A stretch of 37,225 bases of DNA from Candidatus Magnetominusculus xianensis. GTDB taxonomy: Bacteria > Nitrospirota > Thermodesulfovibrionia > Thermodesulfovibrionales > Magnetobacteriaceae. Made by a program: the position numbers and the translations under genes. A model generated the notes under the pieces. The model searched no databases and was not told the origin of the DNA. It worked only from the letters and a program-made list of their open reading frames with translations. Shown here piece by piece: positions 1-7,258 of the stretch (position 1 is its first letter; the number at the start of each line of letters is the position of its first letter). The DNA is taken from NCBI GenBank assembly GCA_001541255.1, contig LNQR01000027.1:1-37225 (forward strand), written 5' to 3'.

Positions 1-442
1 GGGCTGACTGGTTTTATTATGACACAGTCTGGAAAGCGGGAATCCAGGAGAGGGATTAGCGGGTGTAAGTTTCTAATGCGATTGCCCTGGATGAAAAGCT
101 GTTGACGGACGGCATACAAGAAAGGACGAGGTGTTTATGGGAGTCCTCTGATGAATTTCGGAATATCCTTAAGCACCACGGAGGCATTCCAAAACTGGAC
201 TGCTCAATCCCATTGACTTCAAACTGACTAATGGGGTAACTTAAATACGTGTCCACTTAATCGGGGGAACATCAGCAAGACCTTCCAAATACCAAGCTAC
301 AGCAAGCGTGCCGCAGCTTGAGAGGAACGTGGCATCCAGGGTAAGTCCAATGACCGTAAGAGGAGGTCAATGTTATACAACCTGCATTGCTCATATCCCA
401 TGTATTGCTTAATCAGAGATTTTCTATGAACTCGTTTTGGCA
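1..442. other. Stretch without a recognisable gene
   Basis: About 440 bases downstream of the waaA stop. Short open frames exist on both strands (for example 56-256 on the minus strand), but none shows a family motif, a convincing ribosome binding site or coupling to a neighbour. It may hold decayed mobile-element sequence. The only structure I can support is a short piece at 26-50 resembling the repeat noted at 16911-16942. No tRNA or rRNA is seen. Confidence 0.5.
26..50. repeat. Short dispersed intergenic repeat fragment
   Basis: The sequence around 30-48 (core GAAAGCGGGAATCCAG) resembles the segment at 16921-16940 (core GAAAGCTGGAATCCAGA). It matches the common style of dispersed palindromic elements in which a GAAAGC core is followed by GGAATCCAG. 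Only a fragment is present and no mobility function is implied. Confidence 0.4.
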
Positions 443-1699
443 TTAGCGCCGGAGGATTGTCTTTAATTCCCTGATGGCGTTGTCGATAGCCCCTGAGTTT
501 TTTTGATAGAGATCTCTGGCCATGCTGCCCATTTCAAGTCTTACTGCCTCGTCTGAAAGCAGCGCAAAAAGTATATCGTACAGGTCACCTGTATTATCGG
601 CATCAGCGGTAACGGCGGCATTGGCAGCTGTAAATTCCCCCGTCATCGGGAAATTCTCCATGTATGGGCCGCACACTATGGGCTTTCCCCAATAGGCCGG
701 TTCAAGCAGGTTATGCCCGCCCTTTGGTACAAAACTCCCGCCCATTAGACAGACATCGGCAGCCCCGTAAACCGACGCCAGCTCCCCTATCGTATCAAGC
801 AGGACAAATGACGCAGGCGCTGCGGCTGTGTCTGACAGCTTGCTTCTTCTTACAAATGGAATATCGGCTGAAGCCAAAATCGCTGCAGCCTCGTCAAACC
901 GCTGTGGATGGCGCGGGGCCATAACCACTGACAGGCTCTCAATGTCTGCCTTGAGCCTCTTTAGTGTGCCTATTAAAATAGCCTCTTCCTTTTCGTGTGT
1001 GCTGCCAATTACAAGCATAGGATGTGTAAGCCTTAGCGCCCACTTTGGAATTTCAGGTGACGGCGCAGTGTCAAATTTGAAATTCCCCAATGTCTTAACC
1101 GCCTGGGTGTCAGCTCCCATTGCCTTGATTCTTTCAGAGTATATCTCACTCTGCATTCCAAACAACGTTACGCTACGCAGAACATGTTTCATAAAAAAGC
1201 GTATCTTCCTGTATCCCCCGAAGGATTTTTCAGATATGCGGCCATTTAATATCACAACCGGTATGTTTTGTTTTTTCATTTCACTGAATATACACGGCCA
1301 TAACTCTGTCTCCATTACAATAAATATGTCAGGATTTACTGCCTTAATCGCCCGCCTTACCGCCGATTTACTGTCAAATGGTACATAGATGACCTTAATG
1401 CCCTCAGGTAGTTTATCCTTTGCCGTCTGCTGCCCCGTGTCGGTTACTGTGGAGAGGACAATGTGCGGGCTTATCTCAGTAACGATTCGACGTATGAGCG
1501 AGACAGCCGTTATGGTCTCCCCTACCGATACCGCATGAATCCAGATTGTGGGGGATGAGGTATCCTTTTTTGTGAAGACAATCCTGCCCAGCCTCTCTGA
1601 AAACCAGCGCGCCCTTAAACCCTTCGGCCTCCTAAAGTACTCAAGTGGGACAAGCGCTAAAAGGGCTATAAAATATAATATTCGGTAGATAAGTGTCAT
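443..1699 (-). CDS. waaA: 3-deoxy-D-manno-octulosonic acid (Kdo) transferase
   Basis: WaaA (KdtA) transfers Kdo from CMP-Kdo to the lipid A precursor at the inner face of the cytoplasmic membrane. The 418-residue product has the usual family length. It opens with a hydrophobic membrane anchor (about residues 1-20) and carries the HAVSVGE segment near residue 60, whose Glu is the conserved catalytic acid of the family. The C-terminal half has a GT-B type donor site (GGSFVPKGGHNLLEP). It is the last gene of a minus-strand operon, six bases after lpxB, which supports a role in lipid A-Kdo assembly. Whether it adds one or two Kdo units cannot be read from sequence. No strong Shine-Dalgarno precedes the ATG, so it may depend on coupling to lpxB. 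Confidence 0.93.
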   Translation of the reverse strand: MTLIYRILYFIALLALVPLEYFRRPKGLRARWFSERLGRIVFTKKDTSSPTIWIHAVSVGETITAVSLIRRIVTEISPHIVLSTVTDTGQQTAKDKLPEGIKVIYVPFDSKSAVRRAIKAVNPDIFIVMETELWPCIFSEMKKQNIPVVILNGRISEKSFGGYRKIRFFMKHVLRSVTLFGMQSEIYSERIKAMGADTQAVKTLGNFKFDTAPSPEIPKWALRLTHPMLVIGSTHEKEEAILIGTLKRLKADIESLSVVMAPRHPQRFDEAAAILASADIPFVRRSKLSDTAAAPASFVLLDTIGELASVYGAADVCLMGGSFVPKGGHNLLEPAYWGKPIVCGPYMENFPMTGEFTAANAAVTADADNTGDLYDILFALLSDEAVRLEMGSMARDLYQKNSGAIDNAIRELKTILRR

Positions 1700-1705
1700 G
1701 GCTAC

Positions 1706-2839
1706 TTAGGCAATCAATTGTGCAATCAGTTCAGCAACACGGTTTGTCGGATTCTTCTGGTCAAATATCTCTCTCAGGCGTTTAAACTTCTCAAGCGTTT
1801 CGCTGCGTAAGTCAATGTCTTCGTAAAGTTTTAATAATTCCCCTGCTATTGCCTCAGGGACTGCCATTTCCTGAATGAGTTCCTTTACCACAGGGGCGTC
1901 GTAAATCAGATTGACGAGATTTATATACTTAACCTCAATTATCCTTCTGATAATATTATAGTCCAGCGCGCCCATCTTATAGATAACCACAATCGGTACG
2001 CCTATGAGCGCGGCCTGAAATGCAGCAGTCCCAGATTTCACTACGCCCAGGTCACATATCGACAGCGCCTCAACCGCCCGTCCATCTATGAGTTTTACGT
2101 CCAGCGCCGCTAACTCGGCAAACATCTGGCCAAACTCGCCTATTGTCAGATTTGGGGCAATGGGCATCAGGTACTGAAACTCAGGGTGCTGCAATTTCAG
2201 TATTTTTATGGTATCAATAAGCACTGGCAGATGCCTGCCAAGCTCGCCCTGCCTGCTGCCCGGGAGCATCCCTATCACCGGGCGCTCTGCATCAAGAGAG
2301 AATTCTCTCATTAAGGCGTTTTTGTCAATCACATGGGTATTTAATTCCTCAACAATGGGGTGCCCAACGAATTCACAGTAGACATTTTCCTTCGCATAGA
2401 TTTCAGGCTCGAAAGGCAGTATAGCGGCAATAACATCACTTCTGCGTGCAACTTTCTTTATCCTGCCCATCCTCCATGCCCACACCTGCGGACTTACATA
2501 GTAGAGGACTTTTATACCGCTTTTCTTGGCAGCCTTTGCCACCTTCAGATTAAAATCTGGGAAATCAATAAGCACTACCACATCAACCCGAATGGTCTTA
2601 AAGACATCTTTGAGCTTTTTATAGGATGCTATCAAATGCTTTACTGATGACAACGCCCCGACACCACCAAAGGCACTGTTAATTCCACTTAGAAGCTCCA
2701 CACCGGAAGCCTCCATTTTCTCCCCGCCTATGCCAAGAAGTAATAAGTCTGGCCACATTTCCCTGAGTCTCCTGGCAAGCATAGCGCCATATAGCTCACC
2801 TGATGACTCCCCTGCAATTATCATAACCCTTACAGGCAT
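1706..2839 (-). CDS. lpxB: Lipid-A-disaccharide synthase
   Basis: LpxB condenses UDP-2,3-diacyl-hexosamine with lipid X (2,3-diacyl-hexosamine-1-phosphate) to give the lipid A disaccharide. The 377-residue protein has the N-terminal AGESSGE motif (AGEASGD in E. coli). It also has the family block YVSPQVWAWR, followed by LPGSR near the middle. Its start overlaps the upstream aminotransferase gene by 10 bases, so it is probably translationally coupled to it. Because the two genes before it look like gnnA and gnnB, the natural substrate may be a diamino sugar with an amide-linked acyl chain at position 3. That last point is inference. Confidence 0.93.
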   Translation of the reverse strand: MPVRVMIIAGESSGELYGAMLARRLREMWPDLLLLGIGGEKMEASGVELLSGINSAFGGVGALSSVKHLIASYKKLKDVFKTIRVDVVVLIDFPDFNLKVAKAAKKSGIKVLYYVSPQVWAWRMGRIKKVARRSDVIAAILPFEPEIYAKENVYCEFVGHPIVEELNTHVIDKNALMREFSLDAERPVIGMLPGSRQGELGRHLPVLIDTIKILKLQHPEFQYLMPIAPNLTIGEFGQMFAELAALDVKLIDGRAVEALSICDLGVVKSGTAAFQAALIGVPIVVIYKMGALDYNIIRRIIEVKYINLVNLIYDAPVVKELIQEMAVPEAIAGELLKLYEDIDLRSETLEKFKRLREIFDQKNPTNRVAELIAQLIA

Positions 2840-3921
2840 TTTATTATTACTTCGGAAATCATCCCAATTGCCTCTTTGGTCAGACCAGGGTACACGGGAA
2901 GCGACAGCACCTGCTGCGAGGCAGTCTCGGCAACAGGGAAGTCCCCCTTTCTAAAACCGAACTGCTCCAGCGGTTTTTGTAAGTGAATCGGCAGCGGATA
3001 GTAGACTACCGATGATATACCAGCAGCGTGCAGGGTTTCCTTTATTTTATCTCTTTGAGGAGAGCGTATCGTGTACTGGTGATAATTGCTCACATATCCT
3101 TCGGGGATATAAGGACACATCACAGAGCTGCTTAAAAGCGACGAATAGAGCGCTGCGTTTTCTCTTCTCATTGCATTGTTACGCTCTACCTTTGTGAGTT
3201 TTATCAGCAGTATCGCCGCTTGAATTTCATCAAGCCTGCTGTTAAAACCAACTACGCTGTGGATATAGTTTCCCCTTGAGCCGTGATTCCTCAGAGCCAG
3301 TATGTTTTCATACATCTGCTGACTGTCCATGACAACTGCCCCGCCGTCGCCATAGCAGCCAAGGTTCTTGCTTGGATAAAAACTAAAACACCCTGCATTG
3401 CCAAACGTGCCGGTAAGTTTTCCATCTATCGATGAGCCGAAGGACTGCGCGCAGTCTTCAATTACATATAGATTGTACTTCTTTGCCAGCGCCATGATGC
3501 GTTTCATATCACATGGCAGTCCGAAAAGATGCACCGGCATGATTGCCTTTGTCTTTTTCGTTATCTTTGCTTCAATTAAGTCCACGTCGATGTTCAGCGT
3601 TTTTGTGTCAATATCGACAAAGACCGGTTTAGCGCCGACATACAGAATGCTCTCAACTGTAGCAAAAAAAGTAAACGGTGTTGTAATAATCTCGTCACCC
3701 GGTGATATAGGAAGGGATGCGAGGCTTAAAAACAACGCCCCTGTACCCGAACCCACACCAGCGCCGTAGGACAGCCCATGATATTCGGCCAACCGCCTCT
3801 CAAATGCCTCCACCTCAGGGCCTAACACATATCTCGTGCCCTTGAGTACATCAATCACCGCAGCAACAACCTCATCCTCGATATCGAGGAACTCCTTTCT
3901 CAAGTCCAACATCGGTATCAT
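2830..3921 (-). CDS. gnnB: DegT/DnrJ/EryC1-type PLP sugar aminotransferase, GnnB-like
   Basis: A 363-residue member of the DegT/DnrJ/EryC1 aminotransferases, which transaminate keto-sugar nucleotides using PLP. The fold is complete: the substrate/phosphate region near residues 58-62, the PLP-ring Asp156 in VIEDCAQ, and the Schiff-base Lys185 in FYPSKNLG. In Acidithiobacillus ferrooxidans and Leptospira, GnnB of this family turns a UDP-3-keto-GlcNAc into the 3-amino sugar used for lipid A. The tight linkage here supports that role: a 4-base ATGA overlap with the Gfo/Idh/MocA gene before it and a 10-base overlap with lpxB after it. An alternative is a WbpE-like enzyme for O-antigen sugars, less likely next to lpxB and waaA. 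The class call is secure; the substrate is inferred. Confidence 0.8.
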   Translation of the reverse strand: MIPMLDLRKEFLDIEDEVVAAVIDVLKGTRYVLGPEVEAFERRLAEYHGLSYGAGVGSGTGALFLSLASLPISPGDEIITTPFTFFATVESILYVGAKPVFVDIDTKTLNIDVDLIEAKITKKTKAIMPVHLFGLPCDMKRIMALAKKYNLYVIEDCAQSFGSSIDGKLTGTFGNAGCFSFYPSKNLGCYGDGGAVVMDSQQMYENILALRNHGSRGNYIHSVVGFNSRLDEIQAAILLIKLTKVERNNAMRRENAALYSSLLSSSVMCPYIPEGYVSNYHQYTIRSPQRDKIKETLHAAGISSVVYYPLPIHLQKPLEQFGFRKGDFPVAETASQQVLSLPVYPGLTKEAIGMISEVIIKCL

Positions 3922-4874
3922 ATCATCACACTACTCACGCTTTCCCTTATTATATTTCCTATACTGAGGGCAAGGCTTAGAGCCTTTCGCCCGCACTCAC
4001 CGGTTACTACCGGTTTTTTCCCCGTTAAGATGCTCTCGGTAAAACTCCTGAGTTCTTCTTTGAGTGGCTCTGCCATAGGCGGCTCATCCAGGGGGATTGC
4101 CTTTATAGCCGAACCATTTCTTATATATTTTGTTATCATGCCGCTTTGATAATCCAATGACAGGCATTCGTTTCTCTGCGATAGCGTCAATGTCCGCCGT
4201 TTCTCTGCGGATAGCCTGCCAGCAGCTAAAAATGCCTTAAGCCCGCTGTCAAACTCAATCCATGCCTTTGCCGTGTCTATGCAGCCGGTTAATACAGTTG
4301 CCCCGGCTGCATTTATAGACTTAACCGGTGATTTGGCAATGGAAAGCACAATATCAATGTCGTGAATCATCAGATCAAGGGTAACATCTATCCCTGCCGC
4401 ACGCTCTATAAGCGGTGACAGCCGCTGGGTCTCGATATATGCCGGTGAATCCAGCAATGTGCTCAACTTTCTCACTCCGGCGTTATATCTTTCCACATGT
4501 CCAACCTGAAGTATGAGACCACGCTTATTTGCCTCGTCTATCAATTGACTGGCCTCGTCAACAGCCTCTGTTATGGGTTTCTCAACAAAAACATGCTTAC
4601 CTGCCCGCAGACACTTCATAGCTATGCCGCTGTGTGTCTGCGTGGGGGTTGCTATGATAAAGGCATCTGTGAGGGGTAGAGACTCATCAACTGTGGCAAA
4701 CGCCTGACAATTATATCTTTGTGCTGCCTCAGCTGCCCTTGAAAACTCTGTATCGCACACGGCGGTCAGCACGGCGTTCTCCAGCTCTGTGACAATACGC
4801 CCGTGATGTTTACCGAAATATCCAACGCCTATAAGACCTACCCTAAGAGGTTTTGTTCCTTCTAATGCCTGCAT
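3918..4874 (-). CDS. gnnA: Gfo/Idh/MocA NAD-dependent sugar-nucleotide 3-dehydrogenase, GnnA-like
   Basis: A 318-residue oxidoreductase with an N-terminal Rossmann fold (GVGYFGKHH, residues 16-24), the family EKP signature at residues 98-100 (HVFVEKP) and the GHVERYN block that follows. The later DLMIHDIDI segment carries the conserved active-site His region. GnnA oxidises the 3-hydroxyl of UDP-GlcNAc to a ketone, which GnnB then aminates. The gene heads the operon gnnA-gnnB-lpxB-waaA. The ATG at 4874 has only a weak AGG upstream and lies inside a 16-codon ORF (4862-4912) starting near the probable transcription start, so translation may be coupled to that ORF. A WlbA/WbpB-like role on UDP-GlcNAc acid is the alternative. 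Confidence 0.78.
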   Translation of the reverse strand: MQALEGTKPLRVGLIGVGYFGKHHGRIVTELENAVLTAVCDTEFSRAAEAAQRYNCQAFATVDESLPLTDAFIIATPTQTHSGIAMKCLRAGKHVFVEKPITEAVDEASQLIDEANKRGLILQVGHVERYNAGVRKLSTLLDSPAYIETQRLSPLIERAAGIDVTLDLMIHDIDIVLSIAKSPVKSINAAGATVLTGCIDTAKAWIEFDSGLKAFLAAGRLSAEKRRTLTLSQRNECLSLDYQSGMITKYIRNGSAIKAIPLDEPPMAEPLKEELRSFTESILTGKKPVVTGECGRKALSLALSIGNIIRESVSSVMI

Positions 4875-4912
4875 GACAGCCTGTGCCGGTAATATTTTCT
4901 AATCTCTTTCAT
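4862..4912 (-). CDS. Putative 16-codon upstream ORF overlapping the gnnA start
   Basis: An ATG at 4912 opens a 16-codon frame (MKEIRKYYRHRLSCRH) ending with TAG at 4862-4864, so it overlaps the gnnA start codon in another frame by 13 bases. The ATG lies eight bases after a TATAAT -10 hexamer (minus strand, 4926-4921), so the transcript probably begins at or next to it. It is very basic. It could act as a translational coupler or regulatory leader for the lipid A operon. No homologue is known to me and it may be fortuitous. Confidence 0.35.
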   Translation of the reverse strand: MKEIRKYYRHRLSCRH

Positions 4913-4920
4913 AACAAACT

Positions 4921-4951
4921 ATTATATACAAAACTCCCTTCTTTTAGGCAA
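4921..4951 (-). promoter_or_regulatory. Promoter of the gnnA-gnnB-lpxB-waaA operon
   Basis: On the minus strand a perfect TATAAT lies at 4926-4921, with a possible weak -35 (TTGCCT, 4951-4946) at 19-base spacing. The expected start point is near 4914-4912, at or beside the ATG of the small upstream ORF. This is the only good -10 between gnnA and the divergent norC locus. Confidence 0.5.
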
Positions 4952-5001
4952 AGAAAAAAATCATATGGCAGGGCAAACGAATTTAGACGGAAAATACCTA
5001 T

Positions 5002-5041
5002 ATGACTTATATCATTGCATCTAACGCAATGAACATATATT
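5002..5041 (+). promoter_or_regulatory. FNR/DNR-type site and -10 of the norCB promoter
   Basis: The element ATGAC-TTAT-ATCAT (5002-5015) resembles the FNR/DNR consensus TTGAT-N4-ATCAA. A -10 hexamer TATATT follows at 5036-5041, predicting a start near 5048-5050. The box centre (5008.5) would then lie at about -40 to -41.5, the class II FNR activation position. The site overlaps an in-frame upstream ATG at 5002, which argues that translation begins at 5089 instead. Control by oxygen or nitric oxide is inferred. Confidence 0.6.
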
Positions 5042-5088
5042 GTACAAGAAACCCTTATAGGTTTAATACTACATGGAGGTACGCTATT

Positions 5089-5742
5089 ATGGGAAACAAA
5101 GGCGTCAGGAATATGTTCGTCTTTGGCAGTTTGCTGTGTTTTGTAGCGCTGGTTGTGATGACGTTTGATACATTTGCACAGCTTGATTCAAGGTCCACGA
5201 AAATAACCGCGGATGTGGACAAGGGGAAGCAGGTATGGCATAAATACGACTGTATCGGCTGTCACACAATCTTTGGTAACGGGTCATACTTTGCACCAGA
5301 TATGACAAAGATAACCGACAAGCTGCCAAAGTCATACCTTAAGAAATACCTGGTTAATCCAAGGAAGGTAAATGCCTCAGCTGCAATGCCTGTGCTTGGG
5401 ATTACCGATGATGAGGCAGAGAAATTGTTTGTTTTCCTTGAATGGATTTCTAAGGTCGATACAAACGGATGGCCGCCCAAGCCGATTATGTCGAAGGGAA
5501 GTTCGAGCGCTGCGGTGTATGAAAAGTACAGTTGTTCTTCTTGTCACTTGATTAACGGAATTGGAGGAACGTCAGGTCCTGATATAACACACGTTGCATC
5601 GAGACATCCTGAGGCAGAATGGCACAGGAAGCATCTCGATAACCCGTCTTCGGTTGTGCCTGATTCCGCTATGCCGCCATATGCGCAGCTCACGGAAGAT
5701 GAGAAAAAACAACTTATAGAGTTTCTCGTATCACTTAAATAA
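5089..5742 (+). CDS. norC: Nitric oxide reductase cytochrome c subunit with an extra C-terminal haem c domain
   Basis: NorC passes electrons from periplasmic donors to the catalytic NorB. The chosen start (5089) has GGAGG nine bases upstream; an in-frame ATG at 5002 lies inside the promoter. The 217-residue product has an N-terminal membrane anchor (about residues 8-29). A NorC domain follows, with haem site CIGCH (C55, C58, H59), the NorC-like segment GNGSYFAPD, a candidate axial Met100 and the NGWPP end typical of NorC. Ordinary NorC stops about there. This protein continues with a second class I cytochrome c domain: CSSCH at C149/C152/H153 and a likely axial Met195 in AMPPY. It is therefore a predicted two-haem NorC. 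norB follows after 16 bases with a strong Shine-Dalgarno. Confidence 0.9.
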   Translation: MGNKGVRNMFVFGSLLCFVALVVMTFDTFAQLDSRSTKITADVDKGKQVWHKYDCIGCHTIFGNGSYFAPDMTKITDKLPKSYLKKYLVNPRKVNASAAMPVLGITDDEAEKLFVFLEWISKVDTNGWPPKPIMSKGSSSAAVYEKYSCSSCHLINGIGGTSGPDITHVASRHPEAEWHRKHLDNPSSVVPDSAMPPYAQLTEDEKKQLIEFLVSLK

Positions 5743-5758
5743 GAGGAGGAATTGAGGA

Positions 5759-7156
5759 ATGAAATACAAGAGCCATAAAATAGCATTGAACTTTTTTACG
5801 TTTGCAGTGCTGCTGTTTCTTGTGCAGGTCATAGTCGGGGTTGTTGCAGCGATACAGTTTCTAAAGCCTGACTTTTTTGTTTTTGCCTTTAATATATCGA
5901 GAACGCTTCACATAAACGCCCTTGTAGTGTGGTTATTATGCGGTTTGATGGGGGCAACGTACTATGTGGTGCCAGAGGAGTCAGAGTGTGAACTCTGGAG
6001 CATACCTTTGGCACAGTTTCAGTTCTGGGCAACTGTTGTAGCCGTGCTTGGTGTCGTTGTTGGCTATATTGTCATGGGATTATTCCCCCAGAGCAATATA
6101 ATGATCTTCGGCACACTGCTGCTAAACGAAGGCCGTGAGTACATAGAGGCGCCCAGGTGGGCTGATTTTCTGATTGCCATCTCTGCTGTATTGTTTCTTA
6201 TCAACAACGCTATGACTATGTTTAAGAGCAAGAAGTGGACAGGGATTCAGGGTACTCTTCTAGGGGGAATGTTATTTCTGACCCTTATGTATTTGCCGGG
6301 TATGTTTTACTCCAGCAGTATGGTCAAGGACCAGTACTGGTGGTGGTGGGTGGTGCATCTCTGGGTTGAGGGCGCGTGGGAAGTAATCGCGGGGGCGCTT
6401 TTGGCATTTATGCTTATGAAACTGACTAACGCACCACGCCAGGCGCTTGAGAAATGGATGTACATCGAGGTCGCATTAGTCCTCTTTACAGGCATATTAG
6501 GCATTGGTCATCATTACTATTGGATAGGGACGCCAAGCTATTGGCTTTGGGTAGGCGGTATCTTTAGCTCGCTTGAGCCTATTCCACTACTAGTGATGGT
6601 CTGGGATGCCTTAAGAATAACAAAAGATACAAGGGTAAATACCAACAAGCTTGGACTATTTCTTGCCACAGCTCATGCCATATTTAATTTCCTCGGTGCT
6701 GGGCTCTGGGGTGTTATTCACACCCTGCCCTCTGTTAACAAATGGACGCACGGCACACAAATCACAACGGCACACGGACACCTTGCATTTTATGGGGCAT
6801 ACGTCCTGTTAATTATTGCTATGGTGTACATATCTGTGCCGTCAATGAGGGGCGTAAAGGACTACAATATGTCCAGAGGATACAGGTCGTTTTGGTGGCA
6901 GACTGTTTCTATGGTTATGATAGTCTTTACTATAACCGGTGCCGGTATGGTGCAAACATACATGGAACGCCTGCTCGGTATTGACTATGTAGCCGTCAAA
7001 AATGACTTCAACTCATGGTTTTGGATATGGAGAATTATCTTCGGAGTCACTTATCTGATAGGTGTTCTGATGTTTGTTGTAGACTACTTTAAGATTGGTA
7101 AAGAACCAGTAACCGTTAATGCAGCAGCTGCTGCCATCTCCGAATCTAAGGCATAG
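5759..7156 (+). CDS. norB: Nitric oxide reductase catalytic subunit (cNOR)
   Basis: NorB reduces two NO to N2O at a haem b3/non-haem iron centre in the cytoplasmic membrane. The 465-residue protein is very hydrophobic with about twelve membrane segments. All key residues of the Pseudomonas enzyme are present at nearly constant offset: low-spin haem ligand H51; FeB ligands H200 and E204 (HLWVEGAWE) and H251/H252; the conserved E273 (SLEPIPL); and H339/H341 (TTAHGHLAF) for haems b3 and b. These argue for a true cNOR rather than a quinol-type enzyme, which carries a fused N-terminal domain, or a NO dismutase with altered centre residues. An AGGAGG lies upstream of the ATG. No norD, norQ or norE occurs in the window. 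Confidence 0.95.
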   Translation: MKYKSHKIALNFFTFAVLLFLVQVIVGVVAAIQFLKPDFFVFAFNISRTLHINALVVWLLCGLMGATYYVVPEESECELWSIPLAQFQFWATVVAVLGVVVGYIVMGLFPQSNIMIFGTLLLNEGREYIEAPRWADFLIAISAVLFLINNAMTMFKSKKWTGIQGTLLGGMLFLTLMYLPGMFYSSSMVKDQYWWWWVVHLWVEGAWEVIAGALLAFMLMKLTNAPRQALEKWMYIEVALVLFTGILGIGHHYYWIGTPSYWLWVGGIFSSLEPIPLLVMVWDALRITKDTRVNTNKLGLFLATAHAIFNFLGAGLWGVIHTLPSVNKWTHGTQITTAHGHLAFYGAYVLLIIAMVYISVPSMRGVKDYNMSRGYRSFWWQTVSMVMIVFTITGAGMVQTYMERLLGIDYVAVKNDFNSWFWIWRIIFGVTYLIGVLMFVVDYFKIGKEPVTVNAAAAAISESKA

Positions 7157-7160
7157 TGAA

Positions 7161-7198
7161 TTTAAAAGGGGGGATGGCGCTGCCCTTTCCCCCTTAAA
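7161..7198 (+). terminator. Hairpin after norB
   Basis: The arms TTTAAAAGGGGGGA (7161-7174) and TCCCCCTTAAA (7188-7198) can pair into a strong stem with a loop of about 13 bases, just after the norB stop. There is no long T-tract, so this may be a weak intrinsic terminator or a 3'-end-stabilising hairpin that separates norCB from the next gene, which has its own promoter. Confidence 0.5.
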
Positions 7199-7210
7199 TG
7201 CCTACCCCAT

Positions 7211-7256
7211 ATGATACACATCATAACTATACAATCAGTAGTTGTACTAGTATAAT
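7211..7256 (+). promoter_or_regulatory. FNR/DNR-type palindrome and -10 of the polyferredoxin gene
   Basis: ATGAT-ACAC-ATCAT (7211-7224; 7210-7225 with flanks) is a perfect palindrome around four bases and matches 8 of 10 positions of the FNR/DNR consensus. A -10-like TAGTAT lies at 7248-7253, overlapping TATAAT at 7251-7256. If transcription starts at the A of the ATG (7259), the box centre is exactly at -41.5, as for class II FNR promoters, and the mRNA would be leaderless. This second box suggests co-regulation with norCB. Confidence 0.6.
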
Positions 7257-7258
7257 TC

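Noticed and set aside
56..256. A 66-codon minus-strand ORF at the window start
   Set aside because: Composition is not protein-like, there is no ribosome binding site and no family is recognised.
5002..5088. A longer NorC starting at the ATG at 5002
   Set aside because: That ATG overlaps the FNR-like box and lies upstream of the -10, while the ATG at 5089 has a GGAGG at good spacing and gives a normal NorC membrane anchor.
5759..7156. NorB homologue as a possible NO dismutase (Nod) or quinol-type NOR
   Set aside because: All cNOR centre residues are present (H200, E204, H251, H252, E273, H339, H341), there is no fused N-terminal quinol-type domain, and a NorC gene sits directly upstream.
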